Source: Bacillus sp. MRMR6
GTDB taxonomy: Bacteria > Bacillota > Bacilli > Bacillales > Cytobacillaceae
Assembly (NCBI RefSeq): GCF_001940785.1
Contig: NZ_MSLS01000008.1
Location: 113,325 to 177,324 of the forward strand
Length of the DNA: 64,000 bases
Reading direction: 5' to 3'
The notes under the pieces are model-generated. The model did no database searches, had not been told where the DNA came from, and worked only from the letters and a program-made list of their open reading frames with translations. How positions within the stretch are numbered: the stretch's first letter is position 1; the number at the start of each line of letters is the position of its first letter. Of the stretch, positions 19,161 to 28,210 are shown piece by piece. The position numbers and the translations under genes were made by a program.

Positions 19161-19306
19161 AACGGGCGGTATCCATGTGAGCTGCACCTTTCTGTAGGAA
19201 AACTAACTAAAAAGGTTTCTGCCTAGATCCGTAGTACGGACCGGGACAGAGGGATAGATCTAGTAAGAGCGAAACAAGATCCTTCTGCCATCAGAAGGAT
19301 CTTTTT
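19161..19306 (+). promoter_or_regulatory. structured leader of panBCD with terminator (candidate cis-regulatory RNA)
   Basis: A non-coding leader of about 115 bases followed by a terminator. Within it CTAGATC (19223-19229) can pair with GATCTAG (19257-19263), and CCGTAGTACGG is a small internal palindrome. CAGAGGGATAGATCT (19247-19261) is also nearly complementary to the 5' arm of the terminator, AGATCCTTCTG, so two exclusive folds are possible, as in an attenuator or riboswitch. The 'pan' RNA motif is known from the 5' leaders of panB, panC and panD in Firmicutes; I cannot confirm that this leader is a member. No T-box consensus (AGGGTGG) is seen. Confidence 0.5.
19276..19306 (+). terminator. 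intrinsic terminator inside the pan leader
   Basis: A perfect 12-bp stem AAGATCCTTCTG / CAGAAGGATCTT with a CCAT loop, followed by T residues. It lies 65 bases upstream of panB, after the pan promoter. Confidence 0.85.
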
Positions 19307-19370
19307 AATTGTCTAAAAAGGCAATCCTCTATTTTTTATCCCCTCTCCCTATTATAAGGAGGGAAAGTTG

Positions 19371-20207
19371 ATGAAACAAACGACTGATTTTTTAAAAATG
19401 AAAATAGAAAATGAAAAAATCGTTATGTTGACAGCCTATGATTATCCATCTGCTAAACAGGCTGAGCAAGGAGGAGTCGATTTAATTTTAGTTGGTGACT
19501 CTTTAGGAATGGTAGTGCTCGGATATGATTCTACTATTCCAGTGACAATGGTGGATATGATTCACCATGGTAAAGCGGTGAAAAGAGGGGCAAAAGATAC
19601 ATTCATTGTTATCGATATGCCGTTCTTAACCTATCACCTGTCAATAAAAGATACATTGGTGAATGCTGGCCGACTAATTCAAGAGACAGGTGCACAGGCT
19701 GTCAAACTCGAAGGCGCAGATGATGTGATTGAACAAATTTCGGCCCTTACTAAGGCAGGAATACCAGTCTGTGCCCACCTTGGACTAACACCACAATCAG
19801 TTGGTGTCCTGGGAGGATATAAGGTTCAAGGAAAAGATGCACAATCAGGAAGAAAATTAATAGAAGATGCGAAAAAATGTGAAGCGGCTGGTGCTTTTGC
19901 GATCGTCCTGGAATGTGTACCTAAGCAGCTTGCTGAAGAGGTTTCAAAAATGCTTGCCATTCCTGTAATTGGTATTGGTGCTGGGGCTTTAGTCGATGGT
20001 CAAGTTCTTGTTTATCATGACATACTAGGCTATGGAATAGAACGGGTGCCAAAGTTTGTGAAGCAGTATAATTCTTTAGATACACTTATCCTAGATTCAG
20101 TTCATTCTTATGTGCAGGATGTGAAAAAACAGAAATTTCCCGAAGATAAGCACTCCTTTACGATGAAGGAACAAGAGTTGTCTGGACTCTATGGAGGGGT
20201 AAAATGA
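19371..20207 (+). CDS. panB: 3-methyl-2-oxobutanoate hydroxymethyltransferase
   Basis: A 278-residue TIM-barrel enzyme that makes ketopantoate for pantothenate and CoA. Motifs: [31 protein letters not shown] (metal-binding Asp), [17 protein letters not shown] and [11 protein letters not shown], then [15 protein letters not shown]. The ATG at 19371 has AAGGAGGG seven bases upstream; a TTG one codon earlier is in frame but unlikely. The stop overlaps the panC start. Confidence 0.95.
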   Translation: MKQTTDFLKMKIENEKIVMLTAYDYPSAKQAEQGGVDLILVGDSLGMVVLGYDSTIPVTMVDMIHHGKAVKRGAKDTFIVIDMPFLTYHLSIKDTLVNAGRLIQETGAQAVKLEGADDVIEQISALTKAGIPVCAHLGLTPQSVGVLGGYKVQGKDAQSGRKLIEDAKKCEAAGAFAIVLECVPKQLAEEVSKMLAIPVIGIGAGALVDGQVLVYHDILGYGIERVPKFVKQYNSLDTLILDSVHSYVQDVKKQKFPEDKHSFTMKEQELSGLYGGVK

Positions 20208-21061
20208 GGATTATTACGACGATTAAGGAAATGCAAGCTGAAATACAAAACGAGAAGAGGCACTCGAAAAAAATTGGCTTTGTTCCAACGATGGGATATT
20301 TGCATGAAGGTCATTTAACTCTTTTAAAAAAGGCTAGACAGGAAAATGATTTGATTGTCTTAAGTATTTTTGTAAATCCCCTTCAATTTGGTCCAACGGA
20401 GGATTATGCTGCCTATCCTAGAGACTTTGAACGGGATTGTGCCCTTGCTGAGGCCGAGGGTGTTGATTATGTTTTTTTTCCAGAAGTTAAAGAGATGTAT
20501 CCGAACGAACCGTCTCTAAAGGTTACTGTTCTAGAACGTACGGATGTATTATGTGGAAAATCACGTCCTGGTCATTTTGATGGAGTAGCGACCGTGTTAA
20601 TAAAGCTATTTAATATTGTTATGCCAGATACGGCCTACTTTGGAAGAAAGGATGCACAGCAAGTGGCCGTTGTGGAAGGTTTAATAAATGAGTTTAATTT
20701 TCCGATAGAATTGGTATCCGTGGAAGTCATTCGGGAACAGGACGGGCTCGCAAAAAGCTCTCGTAATGTTAAGCTCCTGCCTGAGGAGAGAAGTCAAGCT
20801 GCTGTCCTATATGAAGGCTTGTCGCTTGCCCAGGAAGCTATTGTAAAGGGAGAAAGAGACCCACGTGAGGTAATAGCATTTATCAGAGACTTACTAACAA
20901 ACAAAACAAATGCTAAGATCGATTATGTGGAACTATTGACATATCCACAGTTAAAACCAATTGAAAAGCTAGAAGGAAAGTTCATTATCGCACTTGCAGT
21001 GAAATTTTCTCAGGTCCGTTTAATAGATAACGTCATCTTAGAAATTGAAGACACAAGGTAA
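20204..21061 (+). CDS. panC: pantothenate synthetase (pantoate-beta-alanine ligase)
   Basis: A 285-residue ATP-dependent ligase of the cytidylyltransferase-like superfamily. [19 protein letters not shown] contains the HxGH-type ATP motif; [20 protein letters not shown] binds pantoate; [12 protein letters not shown], and the KMSKS-like [12 protein letters not shown] close the active site. ATG overlaps the panB stop (ATGA), implying translational coupling; GGAGGGG lies upstream. Confidence 0.95.
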   Translation: MRIITTIKEMQAEIQNEKRHSKKIGFVPTMGYLHEGHLTLLKKARQENDLIVLSIFVNPLQFGPTEDYAAYPRDFERDCALAEAEGVDYVFFPEVKEMYPNEPSLKVTVLERTDVLCGKSRPGHFDGVATVLIKLFNIVMPDTAYFGRKDAQQVAVVEGLINEFNFPIELVSVEVIREQDGLAKSSRNVKLLPEERSQAAVLYEGLSLAQEAIVKGERDPREVIAFIRDLLTNKTNAKIDYVELLTYPQLKPIEKLEGKFIIALAVKFSQVRLIDNVILEIEDTR

Positions 21062-21083
21062 AAGTAAAACGGAGGGGTTTATG

Positions 21084-21467
21084 ATGTTCCGACACATGAT
21101 GAATGGTAAAATCCATCGTGCAACTGTAACTGAGGCGAATTTAAATTATGTAGGCAGCATTACAATTGATGAAAATATATTAGATGCAGTTGGTATGGTA
21201 GCCAATGAAAAAGTACAAATCGTAAATAATAATAATGGTGCACGGCTTGAAACTTATATCATCCCAGGTGAACGTGGAAGTGGTGTTGTCTGTTTAAATG
21301 GTGCGGCAGCTAGACTTGTACAAAAAGGGGATATCGTCATCATTATCTCTTATTGTCTTGTAGCTGAAGCCAAACTAGCGACTCACACACCTAAAGTAGC
21401 CATTATGGGTGAAAATAATCGGATAAAAGAACTAATCAACGCTGAACCGGCGTTAACCATTATGTAA
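21084..21467 (+). CDS. panD: aspartate 1-decarboxylase proenzyme
   Basis: A 127-residue pyruvoyl enzyme producing beta-alanine from aspartate. YVGSIT places the self-cleavage between Gly24 and Ser25, the normal position; [29 protein letters not shown] and GDIVIIISY follow. Of two adjacent ATGs I take 21084 ([12 protein letters not shown]), 6 bases after GGAGGGG and collinear with B. subtilis PanD. With panB and panC it completes the pantothenate precursor branch except ketopantoate reductase. Confidence 0.95.
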   Translation: MFRHMMNGKIHRATVTEANLNYVGSITIDENILDAVGMVANEKVQIVNNNNGARLETYIIPGERGSGVVCLNGAAARLVQKGDIVIIISYCLVAEAKLATHTPKVAIMGENNRIKELINAEPALTIM

Positions 21468-21469
21468 GG

Positions 21470-21498
21470 AAAATCCTCTTTTTAGGGGGTTTTTTCTT
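21470..21498 (+). terminator. terminator after panD
   Basis: AAAATCCTC pairs with GGGGGTTTT (two G-T pairs) and is followed by more T. Weaker stem than the others in the window. Confidence 0.6.
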
Positions 21499-21613
21499 TT
21501 TTGCTAATAGTTTATTATAATGGGAGTTAATAATGATTCATAAAAGAATGATTACTTTTTCTTTTATTCTTTTTGTGATACCGTTTTAATGAAGGTTAGA
21601 GGTGTTAAAAATA

Positions 21614-24415
21614 ATGGTTAATAAATTTGTTGTAATTGATTTAGAAACGACAGGAAATAACCCCAAAAAAGGGGATAAAATTATACAGTTTGCTGCGGTA
21701 GTAATTGAAAACGGAATGATTACTGAAAGATTTTCATCTTTACTCAACCCTATTCGTTCAATCCCTCCGTTTATTGAAGAATTGACAGGATTATCAGATG
21801 AGATGGTTGAGTCCTCTCCTTTATTTGAGGATATCGCACCAAAGGTAAATTCTATGCTAGAGTCTGCTTACTTTGTTGCACATAATGTATTGTTTGATTT
21901 GTCGTTTTTACAAGAAGAACTAATTCAAGCAGGTTATGATGGCTTCTATGGAAGTGTTCTTGATACAGTGGAGATGGCCAGAATTCTATTTCCGACTGCA
22001 GATGGATATAAGTTGACAGATTTAGCGGCCATGATGAACCTAAATCATGACCGTCCTCATCAAGCGGATAGTGATGCAGAGGTAACGGCTGAGCTTTTGC
22101 TTATTCTTTTAAAGAAACTGTCTTCCTTACCAAACATCACAACAAATCAGCTTTTTCAACTTTCAGGAGGACTAAAAAGTGATCTTCAACAGCTGATGGA
22201 TGAACTAATAGCACAAAGAAAGAATGTGACAGAGAGCCAGCTTGATTCAATTAAGATTTTCAATGGACTTGCATTAAAAAATAAGGACCACCAGGTTTTA
22301 TATAATGAAATTATACAAGAACAGGTGATATATCCTATAGGTGATCAAGAAAAAACAAACCTATTAAAGCAAGGATTTAAAGTTTTTCAAAAGCGAACGG
22401 GCCAGTTTACGATGATGGATAGTATCTATCAAGCGTTTGTGGATAACTGTCATACATTAATTGAGGCAGGGACTGGAGTAGGAAAATCACTTGGATATCT
22501 ATTGCCTATAGCCTATTTTGCAAAAAAAAATCAACTACCGATTGTGGTTAGTACACATACCATTCAACTGCAAGAGCAAATTATTTCTAAAGAAATACCT
22601 TTGCTTGAAAAGATGATACCCTTTCATTTAAGATACGTACTACTAAAAGGAAGAAATCATTATCTTTGCCTTGAGAAATTCTCACGTTCATTAACGGAAG
22701 AAAACGATAACTATGATACCACTTTAACAAAAATGCAAATCCTGGTCTGGTTAACTGAAACGGTTACGGGTGATCGTGATGAATTGAATTTATCAAGCGG
22801 TGGAAGCATTTTTTGGAATAAGATTAAGAGTGAACCTTCATTATTTGTCAAAAGTGGCTTATGGAAAGAAGAGGACTTTTACATTCGGGCCAAAGCGGCT
22901 GCAACGGACGCTGATATTATTATTACAAATCATTCACTACTATTAAGCAGTGTTTTTGCTGAAGTTTCCATTTTGCCGGAGTTTGACTATGTAATTATCG
23001 ATGAAGCACATCATTTTGAAAAGGTAGCAAGCAGGTACATAGGCCATTCTATCGATTATCTAACCACCAGACTGCTAATAAGTCAATTTGGACATTACGA
23101 ACAAAAACTACTTTTTTATCATTTAGAGGAATTAGTTTCCGCTCAACATCTTGATAAAAGTAATCTCATAAGAGTGAATGAAATTAGTAAATTGATAATG
23201 GATCTTACCTATGAAATTGATGAATTCTTTAAACTTACGGCTATCTATGCTAAATTAAAGCAATCAGGTAAAAAAGGTTATCGTACAAAGGTGCGTTTTT
23301 CTAAGGATGATAACGTAAAAGAAAAAACGGCCCTCATTAATAGTGCGGAGCGATTTGCTTTTTTACTAAAGGACCTCCATCAAGAAATAGGGAAACGATT
23401 GTCTCTAATTGAACAAAATGTAGAATCTCTTTCCAGTAACCAAAAGAGTAAGCTGGAAGAAATAAGCTCATTTGTTCACGACCTTAATGAACTCAGAAAC
23501 TCAATAGTAAATTGTTTTATGAATGACACTCCGTTTGTAAACTGGATTGAGATTGATTTCCGTTCACAGCAGAATGTAACAACATTTTATGCACAGCCTG
23601 CGTTTGTATCATCTGCCTTGAAAGATAGATTTTTTGACCGTAAAAAGAGTGTCGTACTAACTTCGGCAACCTTAACGATTAATAACTCATTTGAATATAT
23701 GATGAATGAAATAGGTATTAATCAGGAGTCTACTCGTAAGTTGACGATTCCTTCTCCCTTCGAATATAAAAATCAGGTTCAGCTTTTAATTCCTGAAGAC
23801 TTGCCTGAAATTAACGCTGTAAGTAACGAAGAATATGTTATTAGTATCACCGAGCATATTATTACGATTGCTGAAGCCACTAAGGGGAGAATGTTGATCT
23901 TGTTTACGGCGCACGATATGCTCAAGAAAACCTATGAGCTAATCAAAGAGAGCGGGTTCCTAAATGATTATGCAATGATTGCCCAGGGGATTACGAGCGG
24001 AAGCAGGACTAGGCTGACTAGAAATTTCCAACGCTACGAAAAGGCAATCCTCCTTGGCACAAGCAGTTTTTGGGAGGGAGTCGATATTCCAGGTGAGGAT
24101 TTATCATGTCTGGTAATTGTCAGACTGCCTTTTAGCCCGCCAGACGAACCTTTAACAGAGGCAAAGTGCCAATTAATTTCTCAGCAGGGTGGAAATCCAT
24201 TTACAGAGTATTCTTTACCAGAAGCAATTTTAAGGTTTAAACAAGGTTTTGGCCGCTTAATCCGAACAGAGACTGACCGTGGAATTATGGTTGTTTTTGA
24301 TAAAAGAGTAGTCACGACAAAATATGGAAAGGCATTCTTACAATCAATCCCTGATGTGCCGGTAAACAAGGGGAAAATGGACGATTTGGTCGATATTATC
24401 TACAAGTGGCTTTGA
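21614..24415 (+). CDS. dinG: DinG-type exonuclease-helicase
   Basis: About 933 residues in two parts. Residues 1-~175 form a DnaQ-like 3'-5' exonuclease with VVIDLETTGN (Asp9, Glu11), HNVLFDLSFL and HQADSDAEVT. The rest is an XPD/DinG superfamily 2 helicase: AGTGVGKSLGYLLP (Walker A, ~residue 285), VIIDEAHHFEK (~461), LTSATLTINNS, GTSSFWEGVDIPG, and QGFGRLIRTETDRG. The four-cysteine Fe-S cluster of E. coli DinG is not seen: only one Cys follows the Walker A region, in HYLCLEKF. This exo-helicase fusion is usual in Bacillus. ATG 21614 follows GAGGTG; an in-frame GTG at 21602 overlaps that site. Confidence 0.92.
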   Translation: MVNKFVVIDLETTGNNPKKGDKIIQFAAVVIENGMITERFSSLLNPIRSIPPFIEELTGLSDEMVESSPLFEDIAPKVNSMLESAYFVAHNVLFDLSFLQEELIQAGYDGFYGSVLDTVEMARILFPTADGYKLTDLAAMMNLNHDRPHQADSDAEVTAELLLILLKKLSSLPNITTNQLFQLSGGLKSDLQQLMDELIAQRKNVTESQLDSIKIFNGLALKNKDHQVLYNEIIQEQVIYPIGDQEKTNLLKQGFKVFQKRTGQFTMMDSIYQAFVDNCHTLIEAGTGVGKSLGYLLPIAYFAKKNQLPIVVSTHTIQLQEQIISKEIPLLEKMIPFHLRYVLLKGRNHYLCLEKFSRSLTEENDNYDTTLTKMQILVWLTETVTGDRDELNLSSGGSIFWNKIKSEPSLFVKSGLWKEEDFYIRAKAAATDADIIITNHSLLLSSVFAEVSILPEFDYVIIDEAHHFEKVASRYIGHSIDYLTTRLLISQFGHYEQKLLFYHLEELVSAQHLDKSNLIRVNEISKLIMDLTYEIDEFFKLTAIYAKLKQSGKKGYRTKVRFSKDDNVKEKTALINSAERFAFLLKDLHQEIGKRLSLIEQNVESLSSNQKSKLEEISSFVHDLNELRNSIVNCFMNDTPFVNWIEIDFRSQQNVTTFYAQPAFVSSALKDRFFDRKKSVVLTSATLTINNSFEYMMNEIGINQESTRKLTIPSPFEYKNQVQLLIPEDLPEINAVSNEEYVISITEHIITIAEATKGRMLILFTAHDMLKKTYELIKESGFLNDYAMIAQGITSGSRTRLTRNFQRYEKAILLGTSSFWEGVDIPGEDLSCLVIVRLPFSPPDEPLTEAKCQLISQQGGNPFTEYSLPEAILRFKQGFGRLIRTETDRGIMVVFDKRVVTTKYGKAFLQSIPDVPVNKGKMDDLVDIIYKWL

Positions 24416-24460
24416 TAAAATCATACCGAACGACACAACCTATAGTAAGGAGGTATGTGT

Positions 24461-25309
24461 ATGAGAATATTGATCATAGCCGTCATCTTTTTCCAACTCA
24501 CAGCTTCTGGTTGGGCATCTTCAACTACTACAAAGAATATTGAAAATATCAACTTGAATTTAAAAGACCACGAGATGGCTGTCACCTTTTTTGGACTATC
24601 CAACGGAGAAGTTACCCTGATTCAAGGACCAAATGGAGAGAATATTTTGGTGAATGTTGGTGGTAAGGACACATTAGATGAATTGAAAAAGTTGCTTACA
24701 CTCTATAAAATCCAGCAAATCCAATCTATCATTATGACCAAATCTGATAATCTGACATTTGATTCAATTAATCAAATCATTTCATCTTATAATGTCAAAG
24801 AAATTTTCACTACACCTCAAAGCTTAACTCAATTGAACGGTAGTATGTCCATTGGAAATGAGGTTAAGATAGCAGCTTGGGAAGCAGGGATGAAGTCTGA
24901 ACTTTTCCCTGACCTATCGATAGAAGTATTATTTTCAGGGGATGGGAAAAATGAAGGATTGGATTTTACATTGAATTTTCTTAAGCATCGCCTCTTTCTT
25001 ATGAATTCATCTAGTCACCGTGCAGAGGAAATCTTATTAAATAACAAAAATTTAGTTAATATCAATATTTTTAAAATACCTAACTGGGCAAAGGAAGATT
25101 CCATATCCGAACGATTCATACAATATATAAACCCACAAATTTCAATTTTGTTTGAATCAGAAAACCACCAACCCGATCCCGATATTATCAACGATTTACA
25201 AGACACATGGTCTGAAATCTTATTTACTAAAAAGCATGGGACAATTACAGTAAAGTTCACGGAAGCAAACTATGAGGTCTTTACCTTTAAAAAAGAGAAG
25301 TCAAAGTAA
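24461..25309 (+). CDS. secreted ComEC-like metallo-beta-lactamase-fold protein without metal ligands
   Basis: About 282 residues with a signal peptide (RILIIAVIFFQLTASGWAS). The mature part follows the layout of the ComEC beta-lactamase domain: FFGLSNGEVTLIQGPNG (where relatives have DVGQGD), ILVNVGG, then IQSIIMTKSDNLTFDSI at the place of the metal-binding THxDxDH motif, and late PNWAKEDSISERFIQYINPQ where relatives have HHGSxxSSS. All metal-binding His/Asp positions are replaced, so it should not be an active hydrolase. Function unknown. AAGGAGGT is 6 bases before the ATG at 24461. In B. subtilis no such gene lies between dinG and ypmA that I recall. Confidence 0.6.
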   Translation: MRILIIAVIFFQLTASGWASSTTTKNIENINLNLKDHEMAVTFFGLSNGEVTLIQGPNGENILVNVGGKDTLDELKKLLTLYKIQQIQSIIMTKSDNLTFDSINQIISSYNVKEIFTTPQSLTQLNGSMSIGNEVKIAAWEAGMKSELFPDLSIEVLFSGDGKNEGLDFTLNFLKHRLFLMNSSSHRAEEILLNNKNLVNINIFKIPNWAKEDSISERFIQYINPQISILFESENHQPDPDIINDLQDTWSEILFTKKHGTITVKFTEANYEVFTFKKEKSK

Positions 25310-25385
25310 AAACAGCAAATAACTCCCAAGCGGTCAAAAAAATCCAAAAAAATCTGACATCTACAGTTATTTATTTGTCGACACC

Positions 25386-25394
25386 TGTTATAAT
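25386..25394 (+). promoter_or_regulatory. extended -10 promoter for ypmA-ypmB-aspB
   Basis: TG at 25386-25387, one base, then TATAAT at 25389-25394 makes an extended -10; the -35 region (TTATTT) is poor. It lies 54 bases before the ypmA ATG. Confidence 0.5.
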
Positions 25395-25447
25395 AATTTA
25401 GAAGATAAGTCCCCTGGTATTGCTATATGGGACGAGGAGGGTAATAT

Positions 25448-25618
25448 ATGGAATCAAAAATTGAAGTGTTAACAACTGTAAAAATACAACATGGTCCAGA
25501 CTTATATAAAATAGTTGATGCATTGAATAGGACGCTAAAAGAAAAGGATCTTATGTTTGGTCTAGCTTTAGATCAAGAGGATCAAAATAAAGCGATTTTT
25601 TCTATCTATCGTACATAA
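25448..25618 (+). CDS. ypmA: small conserved protein YpmA
   Basis: A 56-residue protein starting MESKIEVLTTVKIQHGPDLY and ending AIFSIYRT, essentially the same as YpmA of B. subtilis in length and sequence as I remember it. Role unknown. GAGGAGGG precedes the ATG. It is followed after 14 bases by ypmB, as in B. subtilis. Confidence 0.88.
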   Translation: MESKIEVLTTVKIQHGPDLYKIVDALNRTLKEKDLMFGLALDQEDQNKAIFSIYRT

Positions 25619-25632
25619 AGAAGTGGAATCTG

Positions 25633-26106
25633 ATGAAGAAGTTAATAGTTATTTTTATAATATTTATTTTATTATTAATAGGTCTATTCACAAAGGTTTA
25701 TTTGAGTGCAGTAGAACCTGTAAAACAAGCAGAACAGCGGGCTATTCGTTTAGCAGATAAGGAAGTTAACCTAAGTAAGGTTCTAGATTTTCATATCTAT
25801 AATGGTCTCGAAGTGATTAATATCATTGAAGGTATAGATGAGAATGGTGAAGAGATCATTGTATGGATACCCGAAAAGAGTGAGAAAGTGATAACCGAAA
25901 AGGCTAAGAATGGGCTGAGTGAATCAGAGGCGGTTCAAAGGCTTATGGAAGAAAAAAAACCCAAAAAAGTAATATCGGTAAGATTGGGTATGGAAAATGA
26001 AATTCCTTTATGGGAAATTTATTATCGTTCAGAAAATAATTTAATAAATTATTATTATGTTCACTTTAAAACAGGTGAATGGCTCAAAAAAATTGAAAAT
26101 TTATAG
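25633..26106 (+). CDS. ypmB: YpmB, PepSY-type exported or anchored protein
   Basis: A 157-residue protein with one N-terminal membrane helix (LIVIFIIFILLLIGLFTKVYL) and an extracytoplasmic domain of two PepSY-like halves (EQRAIRLADKEVNL...; SESEAVQRLMEEKKPKKVISVRLGMENEIPLWEIYY). Position and layout match YpmB/DUF5590. Function unknown. AAAGAAGTGG lies just upstream of the ATG. It is followed by aspB after 28 bases. Confidence 0.85.
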   Translation: MKKLIVIFIIFILLLIGLFTKVYLSAVEPVKQAEQRAIRLADKEVNLSKVLDFHIYNGLEVINIIEGIDENGEEIIVWIPEKSEKVITEKAKNGLSESEAVQRLMEEKKPKKVISVRLGMENEIPLWEIYYRSENNLINYYYVHFKTGEWLKKIENL

Positions 26107-26134
26107 CTTCACTGGAGATAGGAGAGAAATAGAA

Positions 26135-27325
26135 ATGGAAGTTAAATTAGCAAACAGGGTTTTATCCCTCACGCCATCCACAACATTAGCGATTACGGCA
26201 AAGGCAAAAGAGTTAAAAGAACAGGGTGTAGATGTAATTGGTTTGGGTGCAGGTGAGCCTGATTTTAATACTCCACAGCATATTTTAGACGCTGCGGTTC
26301 AATCGATGGAGCAAGGGCATACGAAGTATACACCTTCAGCTGGTTTACCTGCATTAAAGAAAGTCATTATTTCAAAGTTTAAACAAGACCAAAACATTCA
26401 CTATAATATGAATGAAATTATTGTAGGGAATGGAGCAAAACATGTACTTTACACATTGTTTCAAGTGCTTTTAAATGAGGGAGACGAAGTCATAATTCCA
26501 ATACCTTATTGGGTAAGTTATCCTGAACAAGTGAAATTAGCAGGTGGAGTTCCTGTTTATGTCGAGGGTTTAGAAAGTAATAGTTTCAAAATTACGCCTG
26601 AACAGTTGGCTGACACGATTACAGATAAAACAAGAGCCATTATTATCAATTCTCCAAGTAACCCAACTGGGGTTATCTATTCTGAGGAGGAATTAAGTGA
26701 ATTAGGAAAAATCTGCTTGGAACACGATATTCTAATTGTTTCTGATGAGATTTACGAAAAGCTTATTTACGGCGAGAACAAACATGTTTCAATTGCACAG
26801 CTTTCCCCTGAGTTAAGGGAACAAACCATCATCGTAAACGGTGTTTCAAAATCTCATTCGATGACGGGATGGCGTATAGGTTATGCGGCTGGTAACAAAG
26901 AGATTATTGAAGCCATGACGAACCTTGCCAGTCACAGTACCTCGAACCCAACAACAACTGCCCAATATGCTTCCATTGCAGCGTATAACGGTCCCCAGGA
27001 GCCTGTGGCTGTAATGCGTCAAGCCTTTGAAGAAAGATTGGAAATCATCTACAGTAAATTAACAGCGATCCCTGGTTTTACCTGTGTAAAACCACAAGGT
27101 GCGTTTTATCTTTATCCAAATGTTAAACAGGCTGCCAAATTAACAGGATATGAGGATGTTGATGCTTTTGTTGAAGCCTTGCTTGTTGAGGCCAAGGTAG
27201 CAGTAATCCCAGGTTCAGGATTTGGAACTCCAGATAATATTCGCCTTTCTTATGCAACTTCACTTGACCAGTTGGAACAAGCCGTTGCAAGAATCCACCA
27301 ATTTGTCGAATCTAAACAAGCTTAA
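26135..27325 (+). CDS. aspB: aspartate aminotransferase
   Basis: A 396-residue class I PLP aminotransferase interconverting aspartate/2-oxoglutarate and oxaloacetate/glutamate. MEVKLANRVLSLTPSTT at the start, GLGAGEPDFNTP, NSPSNPTGVIY, SDEIYEKLIY, then VSKSHSMTGWRIGYAAG with the PLP lysine, and NIRLSYATS. ATG 26135 has GGAGAG upstream and gives the normal length; the frame is open further back into ypmB. In B. subtilis asnS follows; here a terminator and dnaD follow. Confidence 0.93.
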   Translation: MEVKLANRVLSLTPSTTLAITAKAKELKEQGVDVIGLGAGEPDFNTPQHILDAAVQSMEQGHTKYTPSAGLPALKKVIISKFKQDQNIHYNMNEIIVGNGAKHVLYTLFQVLLNEGDEVIIPIPYWVSYPEQVKLAGGVPVYVEGLESNSFKITPEQLADTITDKTRAIIINSPSNPTGVIYSEEELSELGKICLEHDILIVSDEIYEKLIYGENKHVSIAQLSPELREQTIIVNGVSKSHSMTGWRIGYAAGNKEIIEAMTNLASHSTSNPTTTAQYASIAAYNGPQEPVAVMRQAFEERLEIIYSKLTAIPGFTCVKPQGAFYLYPNVKQAAKLTGYEDVDAFVEALLVEAKVAVIPGSGFGTPDNIRLSYATSLDQLEQAVARIHQFVESKQA

Positions 27326-27338
27326 TATGTTTATAGAC

Positions 27339-27365
27339 AAAAAGTCTGCTATGAGCAGGCTTTTT
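27339..27365 (+). terminator. intrinsic terminator after aspB
   Basis: AAAAAGTCTGCT / AGCAGGCTTTTT with an ATG loop, ending in T residues. Confidence 0.85.
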
Positions 27366-27447
27366 GTTGCATCAAAGAATAGTTGGATTGTTCATCCACT
27401 TACTTAGTGAGGTTGTTCATGTTATACTAGGCAGGAGGTGTCTGAAG

Positions 27448-28149
27448 ATGAAAACAAACATATTAGCCTGGATTCAGGAAGGTAATATTTCAATTCCTTC
27501 TATTCTTTTGTCTGAGTATCGTAAATTGAACCTGAATGAATATGAACTTGTTCTATTATTAAATATTATTTCTTTTTTAGAAAAAGGACACGATTTTCCA
27601 ACTCCGGAAGAGCTGTCATCAAGAATGACCGTTTCCGTTTCAGATTGTAACGAAATGCTAAGAAGGCTGATACAAAAAGGGTGTATTGAGATTATGGATC
27701 AGTATTCACCCGATGGAATTCGCTATGAAAAATATACAGTAAAACCCTTATGGGAAAGGCTGGTTGAGCAATTTTTATTGAATAGCAAGAATAGTAATGA
27801 CGTGAGTAAACAAGGTGAAGAAACAGATTTATATACTTGTTTTGAAAAGGAATTTGGCCGTCCTCTTTCGCCATTTGAGTGTGAATCCCTTGCAATGTGG
27901 ATGGATGATGATAATCATGATCCCAAAATAATTAAGGCGGCATTACGTGAAGCTGTTATGTCTGGAAAATTGAATTTTCGTTACATTGATCGTATTTTAT
28001 TTGAATGGAAGAAAAATGGTATCAAAACGATTGAACAAGCTAAAAATCAAGGGAAAAAGTTCCGTCAGAACCAACAGCTTCCCCGTCAACAACAGGAAGA
28101 ACCTAAGCAAAGTACATCAGTCCCATTCTATAATTGGCTAGAGCAATAA
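27448..28149 (+). CDS. dnaD: primosomal replication protein DnaD
   Basis: A 233-residue replication initiation and restart protein that works with DnaA, DnaB and the DnaI loader. N-terminal winged-helix DDBH1 domain (residues ~1-110: LLSEYRKLNLNEYELVLLLN, TPEELSSRMTVS), then a linker and the DDBH2 domain ending FRYIDRILFEWKKNGIKT, the YxxxIxxxWxxxG DNA-binding motif. AGGAGGTG is 7 bases before the ATG at 27448. It is in an operon with nth and ypoC. Confidence 0.93.
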   Translation: MKTNILAWIQEGNISIPSILLSEYRKLNLNEYELVLLLNIISFLEKGHDFPTPEELSSRMTVSVSDCNEMLRRLIQKGCIEIMDQYSPDGIRYEKYTVKPLWERLVEQFLLNSKNSNDVSKQGEETDLYTCFEKEFGRPLSPFECESLAMWMDDDNHDPKIIKAALREAVMSGKLNFRYIDRILFEWKKNGIKTIEQAKNQGKKFRQNQQLPRQQQEEPKQSTSVPFYNWLEQ

Positions 28150-28152
28150 ATG

Positions 28153-28182
28153 AAACGAGGGGATCAACATTCTCTCGTTTTG
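28153..28182 (+). terminator. weak hairpin after dnaD
   Basis: AAACGAG and CTCGTTTT form a short stem around a 14-base loop, with T residues. It may reduce, not stop, reading into nth. Confidence 0.4.
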
Positions 28183-28210
28183 TTATGATTATTTAAGGCA
28201 GGTGAAATAG

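Noticed and set aside
19113-19370. T-box leader before panB
   Set aside because: The conserved AGGGTGG T-box sequence is absent and pantothenate genes are not a typical T-box target.
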